A DNA stretch of 49,492 nt, from NCBI RefSeq assembly GCF_001650635.1, contig NZ_LWQU01000128.1, positions 1 to 49,492 on the forward strand. The letters run 5' to 3'. Positions 34,637 through 43,265 of the stretch are shown here, piece by piece (position 1 is the first letter of the stretch; each line of letters begins with the position of its first letter). The stretch comes from Magnetospirillum moscoviense (lineage in GTDB: Bacteria; Pseudomonadota; Alphaproteobacteria; Rhodospirillales; Magnetospirillaceae). The position numbers were made by a program, and so were the translations under genes. Below the pieces are notes generated by a model. That model made no database searches, was not told the origin of the DNA, and saw only the letters and a program-made list of their open reading frames with translations.

Positions 34637-34780
34637 ATGACCACAATTTAGTGATGCCTGTTTTTGCATCACAGTGGTCATGGGCAAAACCCTGAGCACA
34701 TTGCCGCATGTTTGGGCAATGTGATCGGGTTTTTGCACGTTTGCGCGCCAGCGCTTGCCTGATGATTTCTTCATCAAGGC
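34637..34780 (+). other. Three consecutive stem-loops upstream of amt
   Basis: The 350-bp tRNA-Asp to amt gap contains, after the terminator: (1) ATGACCAC/GTGGTCAT (34637-34644/34674-34681) enclosing GTGATGC/GCATCAC (34651-34657/34666-34672); (2) CACATTGCC/GGCAATGTG (34697-34705/34715-34723), flanked by AAAACCC and GGGTTTT and followed by T5; (3) GCCTGATGA/TCATCAAGGC (34757-34765/34771-34780, one bulge). No ORF is credible. It may be a small RNA gene or structured upstream DNA. Confidence 0.6.
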
Positions 34781-34822
34781 CTAGATTGTTGATTCCCCAG
34801 GAAAACCAATCCCCCCTCGATC

Positions 34823-34838
34823 TGGCATGAAACTTGAT
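34823..34838 (+). promoter_or_regulatory. Sigma-54-like -24/-12 element of amt
   Basis: TGGCATGAAACTTGAT has GG and the -12 dinucleotide at the right 10-nt spacing, with TTG preserved, but GA replaces the consensus GC. It lies 50 nt upstream of the amt ATG. Amt genes are often NtrC/sigma-54 controlled; I could not find a clean NtrC site. Confidence 0.35.
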
Positions 34839-34887
34839 CAGGCTGTCGCGCCCGTATGACGCGGGCTTGATCAAGGAGAGAGGGTCA

Positions 34888-36189
34888 ATGGAAGCGACAC
34901 GTACGGGTGTGGACGTCTTGTTCGTCCTGTTGGGGGCGATCATGGTGCTGGCGATGCATGCCGGCTTTGCCTTCCTCGAGGTGGGCACGGTCCGCAAGAA
35001 GAATCAGGTCAACGCCCTGGTGAAGATCATCACCGACTTCGCGATGTCGACCCTGGCCTATTTCCTGATCGGCTACGCCATCGCCTACGGCCCGACCTTC
35101 CTGGTCTCGGCCGATCAGCTGGTGGGCAAGGCCGAAGGCGCGGCGTTTGCCGCCAATGGCTATGATCTGGTCAAGTTCTTCTTCCTGGCCACCTTCGCTG
35201 CGGCCATTCCGGCGATCATCTCGGGCGGCATCGCCGAGCGCGCCCGCTTCTGGCCGCAACTGATCGCCACCACCATCCTGGTCGCGCTGGTCTATCCGAC
35301 CTTCGAGGGCATGGTGTGGGGCACCCGCCTGGGCTTCCAGGATTTCATGAAGGCCACCTTCGGCCAGCCCTTCCACGATTTCGCCGGTTCGGTGGTGGTC
35401 CATGCCGTCGGCGGCTGGATCGCGCTGGGCGCCGTCTTGATGCTGGGCGCGCGCATGGGCCGCTACAAGAAGGACGGCCGCGTCGTCGCCATCCCGCCGT
35501 CCAACATTCCGTTCCTGGCGCTGGGATCGTGGATCCTGTGCGTCGGCTGGTTCGGCTTCAACGTCATGAGCGCGCAATTGATCGATGCCATCTCCGGCCT
35601 GGTGGCGATGAACTCGCTGATGGCCATGGTCGGCGGCATCCTGGTCAGCCTGCTGGTCGGCAAGAACGATCCCGGCTTCGTCCATAACGGCGCGCTGGCC
35701 GGGCTGGTGGCGGTATGCGCCGGTTCCGACGTCATGCACCCGCTGGGCGCCCTGGCCACCGGCGGCATCGCCGGCGGCCTGTTCGTCGCCGCGTTCGAAC
35801 TTTGCCAGAACAAGTGGCGCATCGACGACGTGCTGGGCGTGTGGGCCCTGCATGGCCTGTGCGGCTTCATGGGCGGCATCGCCTGCGGCGTGTTCGGCCA
35901 GGAAGCCCTGGGCGGCATGGGTGGCGTCAGCCTGACCGCCCAGATCGCCGGCACCGTGACCGGGGCCGCCTTCGCCCTGGTCGCCGGCCTGGCGGTCTAT
36001 GGCGGCCTCAAAGCCTCGATCGGCATCCGCCTGTCCGAGGAGGACGAGTTCATGGGCGCCGACCTGGCCATCCACCATATTCCCGCCTATCCCGAGGAAT
36101 TCGCCTCGGTGCACGATACCGGCCCGATGGCGGCCCGCGCCTCGGCGAAGGCGACCGCCTCGGCATCGCGCAGTACAGCCATCGGCTGA
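34888..36189 (+). CDS. amt: Ammonium transporter (Amt family)
   Basis: The 433-residue protein has about eleven transmembrane segments and Amt motifs: AGFAFLEVGTVRKKNQVNAL, DFAGSVVVHAVGGWIALGAV (first pore His) and VLGVWALHGLCGFMGGIACG (second pore His). It moves ammonium across the inner membrane. A 45-residue cytoplasmic tail (AIHHIPAYPEEFASVHDTGP then Ala/Ser-rich) is typical of this AmtB-like group. AAGGAGAG lies before the ATG at 34888. No GlnK gene is adjacent. Upstream stem-loops and a sigma-54-like element suggest regulation by nitrogen. Confidence 0.93.
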   Translation: MEATRTGVDVLFVLLGAIMVLAMHAGFAFLEVGTVRKKNQVNALVKIITDFAMSTLAYFLIGYAIAYGPTFLVSADQLVGKAEGAAFAANGYDLVKFFFLATFAAAIPAIISGGIAERARFWPQLIATTILVALVYPTFEGMVWGTRLGFQDFMKATFGQPFHDFAGSVVVHAVGGWIALGAVLMLGARMGRYKKDGRVVAIPPSNIPFLALGSWILCVGWFGFNVMSAQLIDAISGLVAMNSLMAMVGGILVSLLVGKNDPGFVHNGALAGLVAVCAGSDVMHPLGALATGGIAGGLFVAAFELCQNKWRIDDVLGVWALHGLCGFMGGIACGVFGQEALGGMGGVSLTAQIAGTVTGAAFALVAGLAVYGGLKASIGIRLSEEDEFMGADLAIHHIPAYPEEFASVHDTGPMAARASAKATASASRSTAIG

Positions 36190-36254
36190 GGACTGGACGA
36201 GCCCCCCTCCCGATGTGATAATCCCTAGTGGTTAGCCGTCGGGAGGGGTAACTG

Positions 36255-38339
36255 GTGGTAGAGCAACAGCGAAAGGACAGAAGCGACCTGGTCGGCAGCC
36301 GGGCCGTGATCGCCTTGGGGGCCATCCTGGTGGCCGCCGTGCTGGTGATCACCTCATACGAAATCTGGCGCCAACGCACGGTGGTGCTTTCCTCCTCCGC
36401 CGCCGGCTTGGAATCCCTGGCCCTGACCCTGGCCGAGCAAACCGAGCGCAATATCGAAAACGTCGAAAAGGTGATTGACTCCGTCATCGACTCGCTCGCT
36501 GAAGGTGGCGGCATCGACCACGCCGGCTCGGCAGACATGCATCGCGAACTGAGGGAACGCGCCGTCGGCGTGCCCCAGATCAACGGCATCGCCCTGGCCG
36601 ATTCCAGTGGCCGGGTGCTCAACACCCTGACCCAATGGCCGGCACCGCAATTCAACATCGGCGACCGCGGGTATTTCCAGTTCCACCGCGACCACACCGA
36701 TAAGGCGATGCACATCGGCCCGCCGGTCATCGCGCGGAACTCGGACCGCGAAGTCATCACCCTGTCCAAGCGGATCAGCGGCCCCGACGGGTCGTTCAAG
36801 GGCATCGTCACGGTCATCGTCCTGCCCCGCTATTTCCAGGATGCCTATGCCCGGGTGCTGCCGGCCAACAACAGCGCCTTGGCCCTGTTCCGCACCGACG
36901 GAATCCTGCTGGCCCGCGCCCCCGAGGCCCCGGGGGCCAAACTGGGCAAGTCCTACGCCCACCTGCCCGATTTTCAGCCCGACGCCCCCTTGAGCGGCCT
37001 GGTCCGCGCCCCCAGCCCGATGGACGGGCAGATGAGGATGGTCGCCTTCCATACCCTGGCCCGCTATCCGCTGAAGCTGAACCTGTCGCTGGACGAGGGG
37101 CAATTGCTGGCCTCGTGGCGTGGCAACACCCTGCGCCTTGCCGCCTTCGGGGTGACGGCGACCATCTTGCTGACCAGCATGGTGTTCCTGCTGGTCCGCC
37201 ACATGCGCGGCGAAGAAGAAAGCGTGCGCCAGTTGCGCGACAGCGAAAATCGCCTGCGCCTGGCCCAGTTCACCCTGGACCACGCCGCCGACATGGTGTT
37301 CTGGGCGACCATGGACGGCCGCGTGATCTATGCCAATCGGGCGGCGTGCGAACGAACCGGCGTGACCGTCGAGGAGGCGCTCACCTTGACGGTGGCCGAG
37401 CTGGACCCGGCCTTCAGCCCCGAAATGTGGCAAGGCCACCTGGCCACCCTCAGACAAGACGGCACCGTCCGCTACGAGGCGGTGCACCGGCCGCGCAAGG
37501 GGCGGCCGTTCCCGGTCGATGTGGTCATCACCACGGTCATGTGGGAGGGCCAGGAATCGCTGTGCGCCTTCGTGCGCGACATCACCGACCGCAAGCAGGC
37601 AGAGGCCGCCTTGGCCGAACAAGCCATCAGCCTCGAGGCCTCGAACGCCGAACTGGAACAGTTCGCCTATGTCGCCAGCCATGACCTGCGCGAGCCGCTG
37701 CGCATGGTCAACAGCTTCGTTACCATGCTGTCGAAGCGCTATGGCGACAAGCTGGACGACGAGGCGCGCGACTATATCGCCTTCGCCCAGGACGGCGCGG
37801 TGCGCATGGATCGGCTGATCCTGGACCTGTTGGAATATTCCCGTGTCGGCAGCCTGGACCGGCCCTTATCGCCGACGCCGCTGGGCCAATGCATCGATCT
37901 GGCCTGCCGCAACCTGCTGCTGGCCATCGACGAAAGCGGTGCGGCCATCGATCGCGGCACCGACTTCCCCATGGTCATGGCCAACGAGGAGGAACTGGTC
38001 CGCCTGCTGGTCAACCTGATCGCCAACGCGCTGAAGTACCGCGCTCCCGACCGGGCGCCACGGATCACCATCAGCTCCGAGCGGCGCGACGACGATATCC
38101 TGGTCACCATCGCCGACAACGGCATCGGCATCGCGCCGGAATATTTCGAGCGCATCTTCCGCATCTTCCAGCGCCTGCACGGCCGCGACCGTTACGAGGG
38201 CACCGGCATCGGCCTGGCCATCTGCAAGAAGATCGTCGAGCGCCATGGCGGGCGCATCTGGGTGGAATCGGTGCCCGACCAGGGATCAAGCTTCCACTTC
38301 ACCCTGAAGCCGACCCCTACCCCTTCGCCAGGGCCCTGA
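36255..38339 (+). CDS. Membrane hybrid-free sensor histidine kinase (dCache-PAS-HisKA-HATPase)
   Basis: The 694-residue protein has TM1 (about 17-35), a periplasmic dCache-like sensor with DRGYFQFHRDHTDKAMHIGP and SKRISGPDGSFKGIVTVIVL, TM2 (about 298-315), a PAS domain (DHAADMVFWATMDGRVIYAN), HisKA with phospho-His476 in ASHDLREPLRMV (phytochrome-type H-box), and HATPase_c with N-box LLVNLIANALKYR, G1 DNGIGI and G2 GTGIGLAICKKI. The catalytic residues are intact, in contrast to the kinase at 14.8-16.5 kb. It starts at GTG 36255 with GGGAGGGG upstream. There is no adjacent response regulator. Its 3' end overlaps mcd by 23 nt in convergent orientation. Confidence 0.9.
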   Translation: MVEQQRKDRSDLVGSRAVIALGAILVAAVLVITSYEIWRQRTVVLSSSAAGLESLALTLAEQTERNIENVEKVIDSVIDSLAEGGGIDHAGSADMHRELRERAVGVPQINGIALADSSGRVLNTLTQWPAPQFNIGDRGYFQFHRDHTDKAMHIGPPVIARNSDREVITLSKRISGPDGSFKGIVTVIVLPRYFQDAYARVLPANNSALALFRTDGILLARAPEAPGAKLGKSYAHLPDFQPDAPLSGLVRAPSPMDGQMRMVAFHTLARYPLKLNLSLDEGQLLASWRGNTLRLAAFGVTATILLTSMVFLLVRHMRGEEESVRQLRDSENRLRLAQFTLDHAADMVFWATMDGRVIYANRAACERTGVTVEEALTLTVAELDPAFSPEMWQGHLATLRQDGTVRYEAVHRPRKGRPFPVDVVITTVMWEGQESLCAFVRDITDRKQAEAALAEQAISLEASNAELEQFAYVASHDLREPLRMVNSFVTMLSKRYGDKLDDEARDYIAFAQDGAVRMDRLILDLLEYSRVGSLDRPLSPTPLGQCIDLACRNLLLAIDESGAAIDRGTDFPMVMANEEELVRLLVNLIANALKYRAPDRAPRITISSERRDDDILVTIADNGIGIAPEYFERIFRIFQRLHGRDRYEGTGIGLAICKKIVERHGGRIWVESVPDQGSSFHFTLKPTPTPSPGP

Positions 38340-39732
38340 CCTCGCCGGAGACCGCCACCCGGCCGGTGCCGACATAGGCCTCGTGGTTGGCCTCGATCTC
38401 GTCGGGCTTGTAAAGATAGTTGACCATCAGCCCGAAGGATTGCCCCAGCCCCTTGCGGCTAAGGTCGGCCAACCAGTTCAGCCGCTCGACGCGGGCGCCG
38501 TTGGCCAGGTGGAACTGCGCCACCGGGTCCAGCGCCTTGCCCCGCTCGTTCTTCTCGGCACTCAGATAGCGGGCCGCCAGCCGGGTCAGCACCGGCTGCA
38601 GCGCTTCGGCGAACAGCGCGTCCCTATGCCAGGCCGGATCGGCCAGCAAGGCCTTCAGGCTGCCCTTGGCGCCCAGCCCGTGCGACACCTGCCCCAGCCG
38701 GTGGTGCTCGGCCGCGTTCAGCAGGCCCGGCTCGCCGGCGGCCAGGCGCTGGTTCAGCCAGGCGGCGAAGCCGGGAATCGGCGACAGCGTGGCGAAGGTC
38801 TTGAGGCGGGGGAATTCGCGGCTCAGTTCCTCGACCACCTTCTTGATCAGGAAATTGCCGAAGCTGATGCCGTTCAGGCCGCGCTGGGCGTTGTTGATGG
38901 AATAGAAGATGGCGGTGTCGGCCTGGGCCGGGTCGCCGACCGGGGCGGTGGGGTCCAGCAATTCCTGGACGTTGCCGGCCAGGCCCCTGACCAGGGCCAC
39001 CTCGACGAAGATCAGCGGCTCGTCGGGCATGCGCGGATGGAAAAAGGCGTAAAGCCGGCGGTCGGAATCCAGCCGGTTCTTCAGATCGTCCCAGCCCTGG
39101 ATGGCATGCACCGCCTCGTAGGCGATGAGCTTTTCCAGGATCAAGGCCGGCGAGCGCCAGGTGATGCGCGAAAGTTCCAGGAAGCCGACGTCGAACCAGG
39201 CGGTCAGCAAGGCCTTCAGATCGGCTTCCAGGGCGGCCAGGCCGGGATCGCCCGCCCCCATGCCGGCCAGCTCGGCCCGCAAATCGACCAGGAACTTGAT
39301 GCCCTCGGGCAGGGCGTTGAACTGGGCCAGCAGACGGACGCGTGGCGGTTCCAGGGCGGCGCGCAGCGCCTGCTCGGCGGCCGGGCGGGCGGCATCGTCG
39401 GCGGCGGCCAGGGTGGCGATGGCGGCATCGACGCGGGCGCGGTCGGGACCGAAGCGGTCGGCCATCACCTGAAGGAAGCGGCGCCTGCCATCGCCCGACA
39501 GCGCCAGATATTCGCGGCCCAGAGCCGAAGCCCGCGCCCGGGCCGACACCTCGCCGCCCTTGGCGTCGAGGCAGGCTCGCATCTGGGCGGCCAGACGCTC
39601 GGGATCATCGCCGGAAAGGTCGGGGGCGAAATGCAGGGTCTCGCCGCCCTTGGCCGAGCCGGCGACATCCAGCCACACCTTGGCCAGGCCCTTGATGCGT
39701 TCCAGCAAACTGGTTCCGACCGCGTGGGTCAT
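38317..39732 (-). CDS. mcd: Malonyl-CoA decarboxylase
   Basis: The 471-residue protein matches malonyl-CoA decarboxylase, which converts malonyl-CoA to acetyl-CoA and CO2 through a GNAT-like domain. Recognisable segments are FAPDLSGDDPERLAAQMRAC, FYSINNAQRGLNGISFGNFL, TFATLSPIPGFAAWLNQRL and FHLANGARVERLNWLADLSR. The ATG at 39732 follows GAGGAGGCCGCC; an ATG 10 codons upstream lacks such an element. It overlaps the convergent kinase gene by 23 nt. Confidence 0.93.
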   Translation of the reverse strand: MTHAVGTSLLERIKGLAKVWLDVAGSAKGGETLHFAPDLSGDDPERLAAQMRACLDAKGGEVSARARASALGREYLALSGDGRRRFLQVMADRFGPDRARVDAAIATLAAADDAARPAAEQALRAALEPPRVRLLAQFNALPEGIKFLVDLRAELAGMGAGDPGLAALEADLKALLTAWFDVGFLELSRITWRSPALILEKLIAYEAVHAIQGWDDLKNRLDSDRRLYAFFHPRMPDEPLIFVEVALVRGLAGNVQELLDPTAPVGDPAQADTAIFYSINNAQRGLNGISFGNFLIKKVVEELSREFPRLKTFATLSPIPGFAAWLNQRLAAGEPGLLNAAEHHRLGQVSHGLGAKGSLKALLADPAWHRDALFAEALQPVLTRLAARYLSAEKNERGKALDPVAQFHLANGARVERLNWLADLSRKGLGQSFGLMVNYLYKPDEIEANHEAYVGTGRVAVSGEVRALAKG

Positions 39733-39774
39733 GGCGGCCTCCTCGCTCTTCCTGCTCTCCATCCCATTCCTTTC

Positions 39775-39823
39775 ATACCGGCGAGCGGATAAATCGACTC
39801 GCCGTATCAGCCCTCGCCGGTAT
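39775..39823. repeat. Alternative hairpins between nnr and mcd
   Basis: ATACCGGCGAG (39775-39785) can pair perfectly with CTCGCCGGTAT (39813-39823) or, over seven bases, with CTCGCCG (39798-39804). The two pairings exclude each other. The element lies between the nnr stop and the mcd start and may be a weak terminator or attenuator. Confidence 0.45.
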
Positions 39824-39837
39824 CACATAGGTACCAT

Positions 39838-41298
39838 TCAGGCCTGATGCCAGGCGGCAAACTCGGTCAGTACGGCCGGAATGGCCCCGATCAGATCCTC
39901 GGCGATCAGGCCGGGACCGATGCTCGACGCCGCCCGTCCGTGCAGCCACACCGCGGCGGCCGCCGCCTCGAAACAATCCATGCCGGCCGCCATCAGGCCG
40001 CCGGCCAGGCCGGCCAGCACGTCGCCGGCTCCGGCGGTGGCCAGCCAGGGCGGCGCGTTGGCGTTGATCACCGCACGGCCGTCGGGATGGGCGACCACGG
40101 TGTCGGGGCCCTTCAGCAGCACCACCGCCCCGGCCCGTTCGGCCGCCTGGCGGGCGCGATGCAGCCGGCTGCCGGTCAGCTTTCCGAACAAACGCTGGAA
40201 CTCGCCGTCATGGGGGGTCAGCAGCACCTGGGCCGACAGATGGCGGAACAAGGCGTCGGCCGAGCCGGCGAACACCGTCAGCGCGTCGGCATCCAGGATG
40301 CAGGTGCGCCCGGCGGCCAACACTTCGCGGACATGATGACGCATCTGGTCGTCGCGGCCGCCGCCCGGCCCCAGCACCCAGACATTGCGCCTGGTGTCGG
40401 CCAGCAGGGCGGTGAAATGGTCCAGCCCGGCGACGATGGTGCCGGGATCGCCGGCCCGATAGGTGGCGAGCGCAGGTGGTGGTGCTGCGATGGTCGCCAG
40501 CCCCGCCCCGCCGCGGCGCGCCGCCAGGGCGGCCAGCCGGGCCGCGCCGGTCATCTCGGCACCGCCCACCACCACCACATGGCCGCGCGCATATTTGTGG
40601 CCGGCTGCCTGGGGCCAGGGGAAGGAATCGGCCCACAATTCGGGGCCGTTCTCCCACGCCGCCGGCTCGACCTCGGCCAAGACCTGCTCGGGGATGCCGA
40701 TGTCGGCCAGTACCACCTCGCCGCATTTCAGCCGGCCGGGCAGCAGCAGATGGCCGGGCTTCAGGCGGAAGAAGGTCACCGTCGCCACCGCCTGCGGCGC
40801 ACAGCCCAGGATGGCGCCGGAATCCCCATCGACCCCCGACGGCACGTCGGCGGCGATCACCGGCACGCCCCGCTCATCGACCGTTTCCACCATCTTCGCG
40901 GCGATGCCGTCCAGCGGCCGGGCCAGGCCGGCGCCGAACAGACAATCCAGCACCAGATCGGCCCGTTCAATGATATCAATGGCTAAGGGCTCGATTCGAT
41001 GGCGCCAGCGGGCCGCCATCAAGGCGGCGTCACCTTGCAGGTTGACAGCGTCGCCCAGCAGCCCGACCCGCACCGCATAGCCGGCACGGTCCAACAGCCG
41101 GGCGGCGACAAAGCCGTCGCCGCCATTGTTGCCCGGTCCGCACAGCACCGCCACCCGGCAAGCCGGGAACCGGCGCATCGCCTCGCGGGCCAGGGCCCAG
41201 CCGGCGGCTTCCATCAGACGCTCGCCGGGGATACCGCCGGCGATGGCCAGCGAATCGGCGCGATACATCTCGGCGACCGACAGAACTTCGTTTGCCAT
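39838..41298 (-). CDS. nnr: Bifunctional NAD(P)H-hydrate epimerase / ADP-dependent dehydratase
   Basis: The 486-residue protein fuses the YjeF_N epimerase (residues 1-210; CGPGNNGGDGFVAARLL, ADVPSGVDGDSG) with the YjeF_C kinase-fold dehydratase (about 225-486; GHVVVVGGAEMTGAARLAAL, LLTPHDGEFQRLFG, TAGAGDVLAGLAGGLMAAG). It repairs damaged NAD(P)HX hydrates in the cytosol. Both catalytic regions look intact and length is normal. Confidence 0.94.
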   Translation of the reverse strand: MANEVLSVAEMYRADSLAIAGGIPGERLMEAAGWALAREAMRRFPACRVAVLCGPGNNGGDGFVAARLLDRAGYAVRVGLLGDAVNLQGDAALMAARWRHRIEPLAIDIIERADLVLDCLFGAGLARPLDGIAAKMVETVDERGVPVIAADVPSGVDGDSGAILGCAPQAVATVTFFRLKPGHLLLPGRLKCGEVVLADIGIPEQVLAEVEPAAWENGPELWADSFPWPQAAGHKYARGHVVVVGGAEMTGAARLAALAARRGGAGLATIAAPPPALATYRAGDPGTIVAGLDHFTALLADTRRNVWVLGPGGGRDDQMRHHVREVLAAGRTCILDADALTVFAGSADALFRHLSAQVLLTPHDGEFQRLFGKLTGSRLHRARQAAERAGAVVLLKGPDTVVAHPDGRAVINANAPPWLATAGAGDVLAGLAGGLMAAGMDCFEAAAAAVWLHGRAASSIGPGLIAEDLIGAIPAVLTEFAAWHQA

Positions 41299-41437
41299 GG
41301 TGCGCCTCCACTACCGCTTGTCCTTCAAGGGTACGTCCGATCGCCCCACAGGGAAAGCGCCAGCCTTGCAGCGCTGCCTTGCCCTGGCCTGGGGTTTGGG
41401 CTACCACGGATACAGCAATCGCCTGGGAGGCATTCCC

Positions 41438-42703
41438 GTGAGGGTCCTGGTTCTCGGCGCCGGTGTCGTGGGCACCGCCGCCGCCTGGTATTTGGCCCGC
41501 GCCGGCCATCAGGTGACGGTCATCGACCGCCAGCCCGCCGCCGGCATGGAAACCAGCTTCGCCAATGGCGGGCAGATCTCGCCCTGCCATGCCGAGCCGT
41601 GGGCCAGCCCGGCGGTGATCGGCAAGATCGTGCGCTGGCTGGGCAAGGACGACGCGCCCTTGCTGTTCCGCTGGCGGCGCTGGGACCCCGATCTGTGGCT
41701 GTGGGCGGCGCGCTTCCTGACCAATTGCACCGGCCAGGCCCTCGAGATCAACCTGGAACGCACGCTGCGCATCGCCATCTATTCCCGCGCCAAGCTGGCC
41801 GAGCTTCGGGCCGAGCTGGGGCTGGAATACGACCAGCGCCGCCTGGGCATCCTGCATGTCTATCGCAGCGGGCGCGAATTCGACCATGCCTGCCACGCCG
41901 CCGACCTGATGCGCCAATACGGATTGTTCCGCCAGGTCAAGACCTCTAGCGAATGCGTGTCGCTGGAACCCGCGCTGGCGGCCGTCGGCACCCGTCTGGC
42001 CGGCGGCATCCACACCCCCGACGACGAAAGCGGCGACGCCCACAAATTCACCCAATTGCTGGCCGGCCATGCCGCCCGCATCGGCGTGACCTACCGCTAT
42101 GGCGTCACCATCAACACCTTGTTGACACAAGGCGACCGGGTGACCGGCGCCGCTACCGACCAGGGCGAGTTGTTGGCCGACGCCACCATCCTGGCGCTAG
42201 GCAGTTGGAGCCCGCTGATGGCCCGCCCGGCCGGGCTGCGCCTGCCCATCGTGCCGGCCAAGGGCTATTCGATCACCGTTCCGGTCGATGGCCGCAAGGG
42301 GGCGCCGTTCGTGTCGATCACCGACGACGAATACAAGATGGTCTATTCCCGCCTGGGCGACCGCCTGCGGGTGGCCGGCACCGCCGAGATGGCTGGCCAT
42401 GATCCGTCCTTGAACGAGCGGCGCTGGAACCTGATCCGCGAGCGGGCCAAGGGCCTGTTCCCCGATGGCGGCGATTACGCCCGGGCCGAGCCGTGGGCCG
42501 GCCTGCGCCCGGTCACCCCCGACAGCGTGCCGCTGATCGGCCCGACCCGGCTGAAGGGCCTGTGGCTGGATACCGGCCATGGCACCCTGGGCTGGACCAT
42601 GGCCTGCGGCTCGGGCCGGCTGCTGGCCGACATGGTGTCGGGGCGTCAACCCGAAATTGACACCGAGGGGCTGGGGTTGGATCGCTTCAAGCTTTTCATT
42701 TAA
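41438..42703 (+). CDS. dadA: D-amino-acid dehydrogenase-type FAD oxidoreductase
   Basis: The 421-residue DAO-family flavoprotein has the FAD loop VLVLGAGVVGTAAAWYLARA, SFANGGQISPCHAEPWASP (typical of DadA) and the closing PWAGLRPVTPDSVPLIGPT and GHGTLGWTMACGSGRLLADM. DadA oxidises D-amino acids to oxo acids, feeding electrons to the quinone pool. It starts at GTG 41438 with TGGGAGG 8 nt upstream. The 3' end is intact; the recombination scar begins about 50 bp downstream. Confidence 0.92.
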   Translation: MRVLVLGAGVVGTAAAWYLARAGHQVTVIDRQPAAGMETSFANGGQISPCHAEPWASPAVIGKIVRWLGKDDAPLLFRWRRWDPDLWLWAARFLTNCTGQALEINLERTLRIAIYSRAKLAELRAELGLEYDQRRLGILHVYRSGREFDHACHAADLMRQYGLFRQVKTSSECVSLEPALAAVGTRLAGGIHTPDDESGDAHKFTQLLAGHAARIGVTYRYGVTINTLLTQGDRVTGAATDQGELLADATILALGSWSPLMARPAGLRLPIVPAKGYSITVPVDGRKGAPFVSITDDEYKMVYSRLGDRLRVAGTAEMAGHDPSLNERRWNLIRERAKGLFPDGGDYARAEPWAGLRPVTPDSVPLIGPTRLKGLWLDTGHGTLGWTMACGSGRLLADMVSGRQPEIDTEGLGLDRFKLFI

Positions 42704-42753
42704 ATACAACGCCCTAAGAAGCGCGTCTGTAACTGGGGCAAAAGTCCGGGCGA

Positions 42754-43056
42754 TCAGGCGGCGTAGCGCGCGGCGATCAGCGAGGGGAGTCCCGGCACGG
42801 CGTTTCCGACAGCGGCGCCGAGGCGGTCTCCCAGGAAATCCCAGAACGAGATGCCGAGCTTGCGGCAGGTCTTGGCGAGGCCGAGGAAGGCGTCGCGGCA
42901 GTCGCGGCCCTGGTCGCTGCGGGTGTACGGCACCGGCAGCAGCTCGGCCTGGCGGTCGGCCAGCCACTGGGCGCGCGCCGGCCCCTGGCACTTGGGGCAG
43001 TGCCGGTTGCGGCAGGAATTGTACCCGGCCGGATCCGGGCCGCGCTGGTCGCAGAA
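42754..43056 (-). pseudogene. Chimeric transposase remnant (IS91-type N-part joined to another transposase C-terminus)
   Basis: An open frame of about 100 codons without a start runs from just after a TGA (43059-43057) to a TGA at 42756-42754. Its first part, GYNSCRNRHCPKCQGPARAQ then WLADRQAELLPVPY, is the zinc-binding N-terminal domain of IS91/IS801 transposases. At PVPYT it switches in frame to RSDQGRDCRDAFLGLAKTCR, KLGISFWDFLGDRLG and GLPSLIAARYAA, which looks like the C-terminal tail of a different transposase family that I cannot name with confidence. Both the start and the catalytic domain are missing. Confidence 0.75.
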
Positions 43057-43058
43057 TC

Positions 43059-43089
43059 AAAAAGCCAGCAAGTCGTTGGACTTGCAGGC
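43059..43089 (-). terminator. Terminator of the tRNA-fMet fragment
   Basis: On the minus strand GCC-T-GCAAGTC and GACTTGC-T-GGC form the stem around CAAC, followed by TTTTT (43063-43059). It stands 8 nt after the CCA of the tRNA fragment. Confidence 0.75.
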
Positions 43090-43097
43090 TTATTTGT

Positions 43098-43115
43098 TGG
43101 TTGCGGGGGCTGGAT
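43098..43115 (-). other. 3' end of tRNA-fMet (18 nt), att-like remnant
   Basis: On the minus strand ATCCAGCCCCCGCAACCA equals the last 18 nt of alphaproteobacterial initiator tRNA: T-arm end, acceptor 3' strand CCCCCGC and ACCA. Upstream the match stops at once (TTGGC instead of the T-loop). A tRNA-type terminator follows. Such a short 3' piece of a tRNA is the usual trace of tyrosine-recombinase integration. Confidence 0.7.
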
Positions 43116-43265
43116 GCCAATTTTGGACATCAAAGCCTCAGCCAAGAAAGCAGCAGAATCTCCACGGGGCAACACCCCGCTGCCTTCCATAAACATCACG
43201 CGCGGCCCAACGCCTTCCACGAGCCTGAAACCCGAACAAAGCCGGGGGCCACCGAGGCCCGGAGT
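43116..43265. other. Unassigned 150 bp inside the scar
   Basis: No gene or repeat is recognisable on either strand. It lies between the tRNA fragment and the hairpin that follows the proline-repeat reading frame. One open frame on the plus strand has no family resemblance. Confidence 0.4.

Noticed and set aside
34724-34760. NtrC binding site upstream of amt
   Set aside because: Only a half-site-like TGCAC is visible; the second arm does not match the TGCAC-N5-GTGCA pattern.
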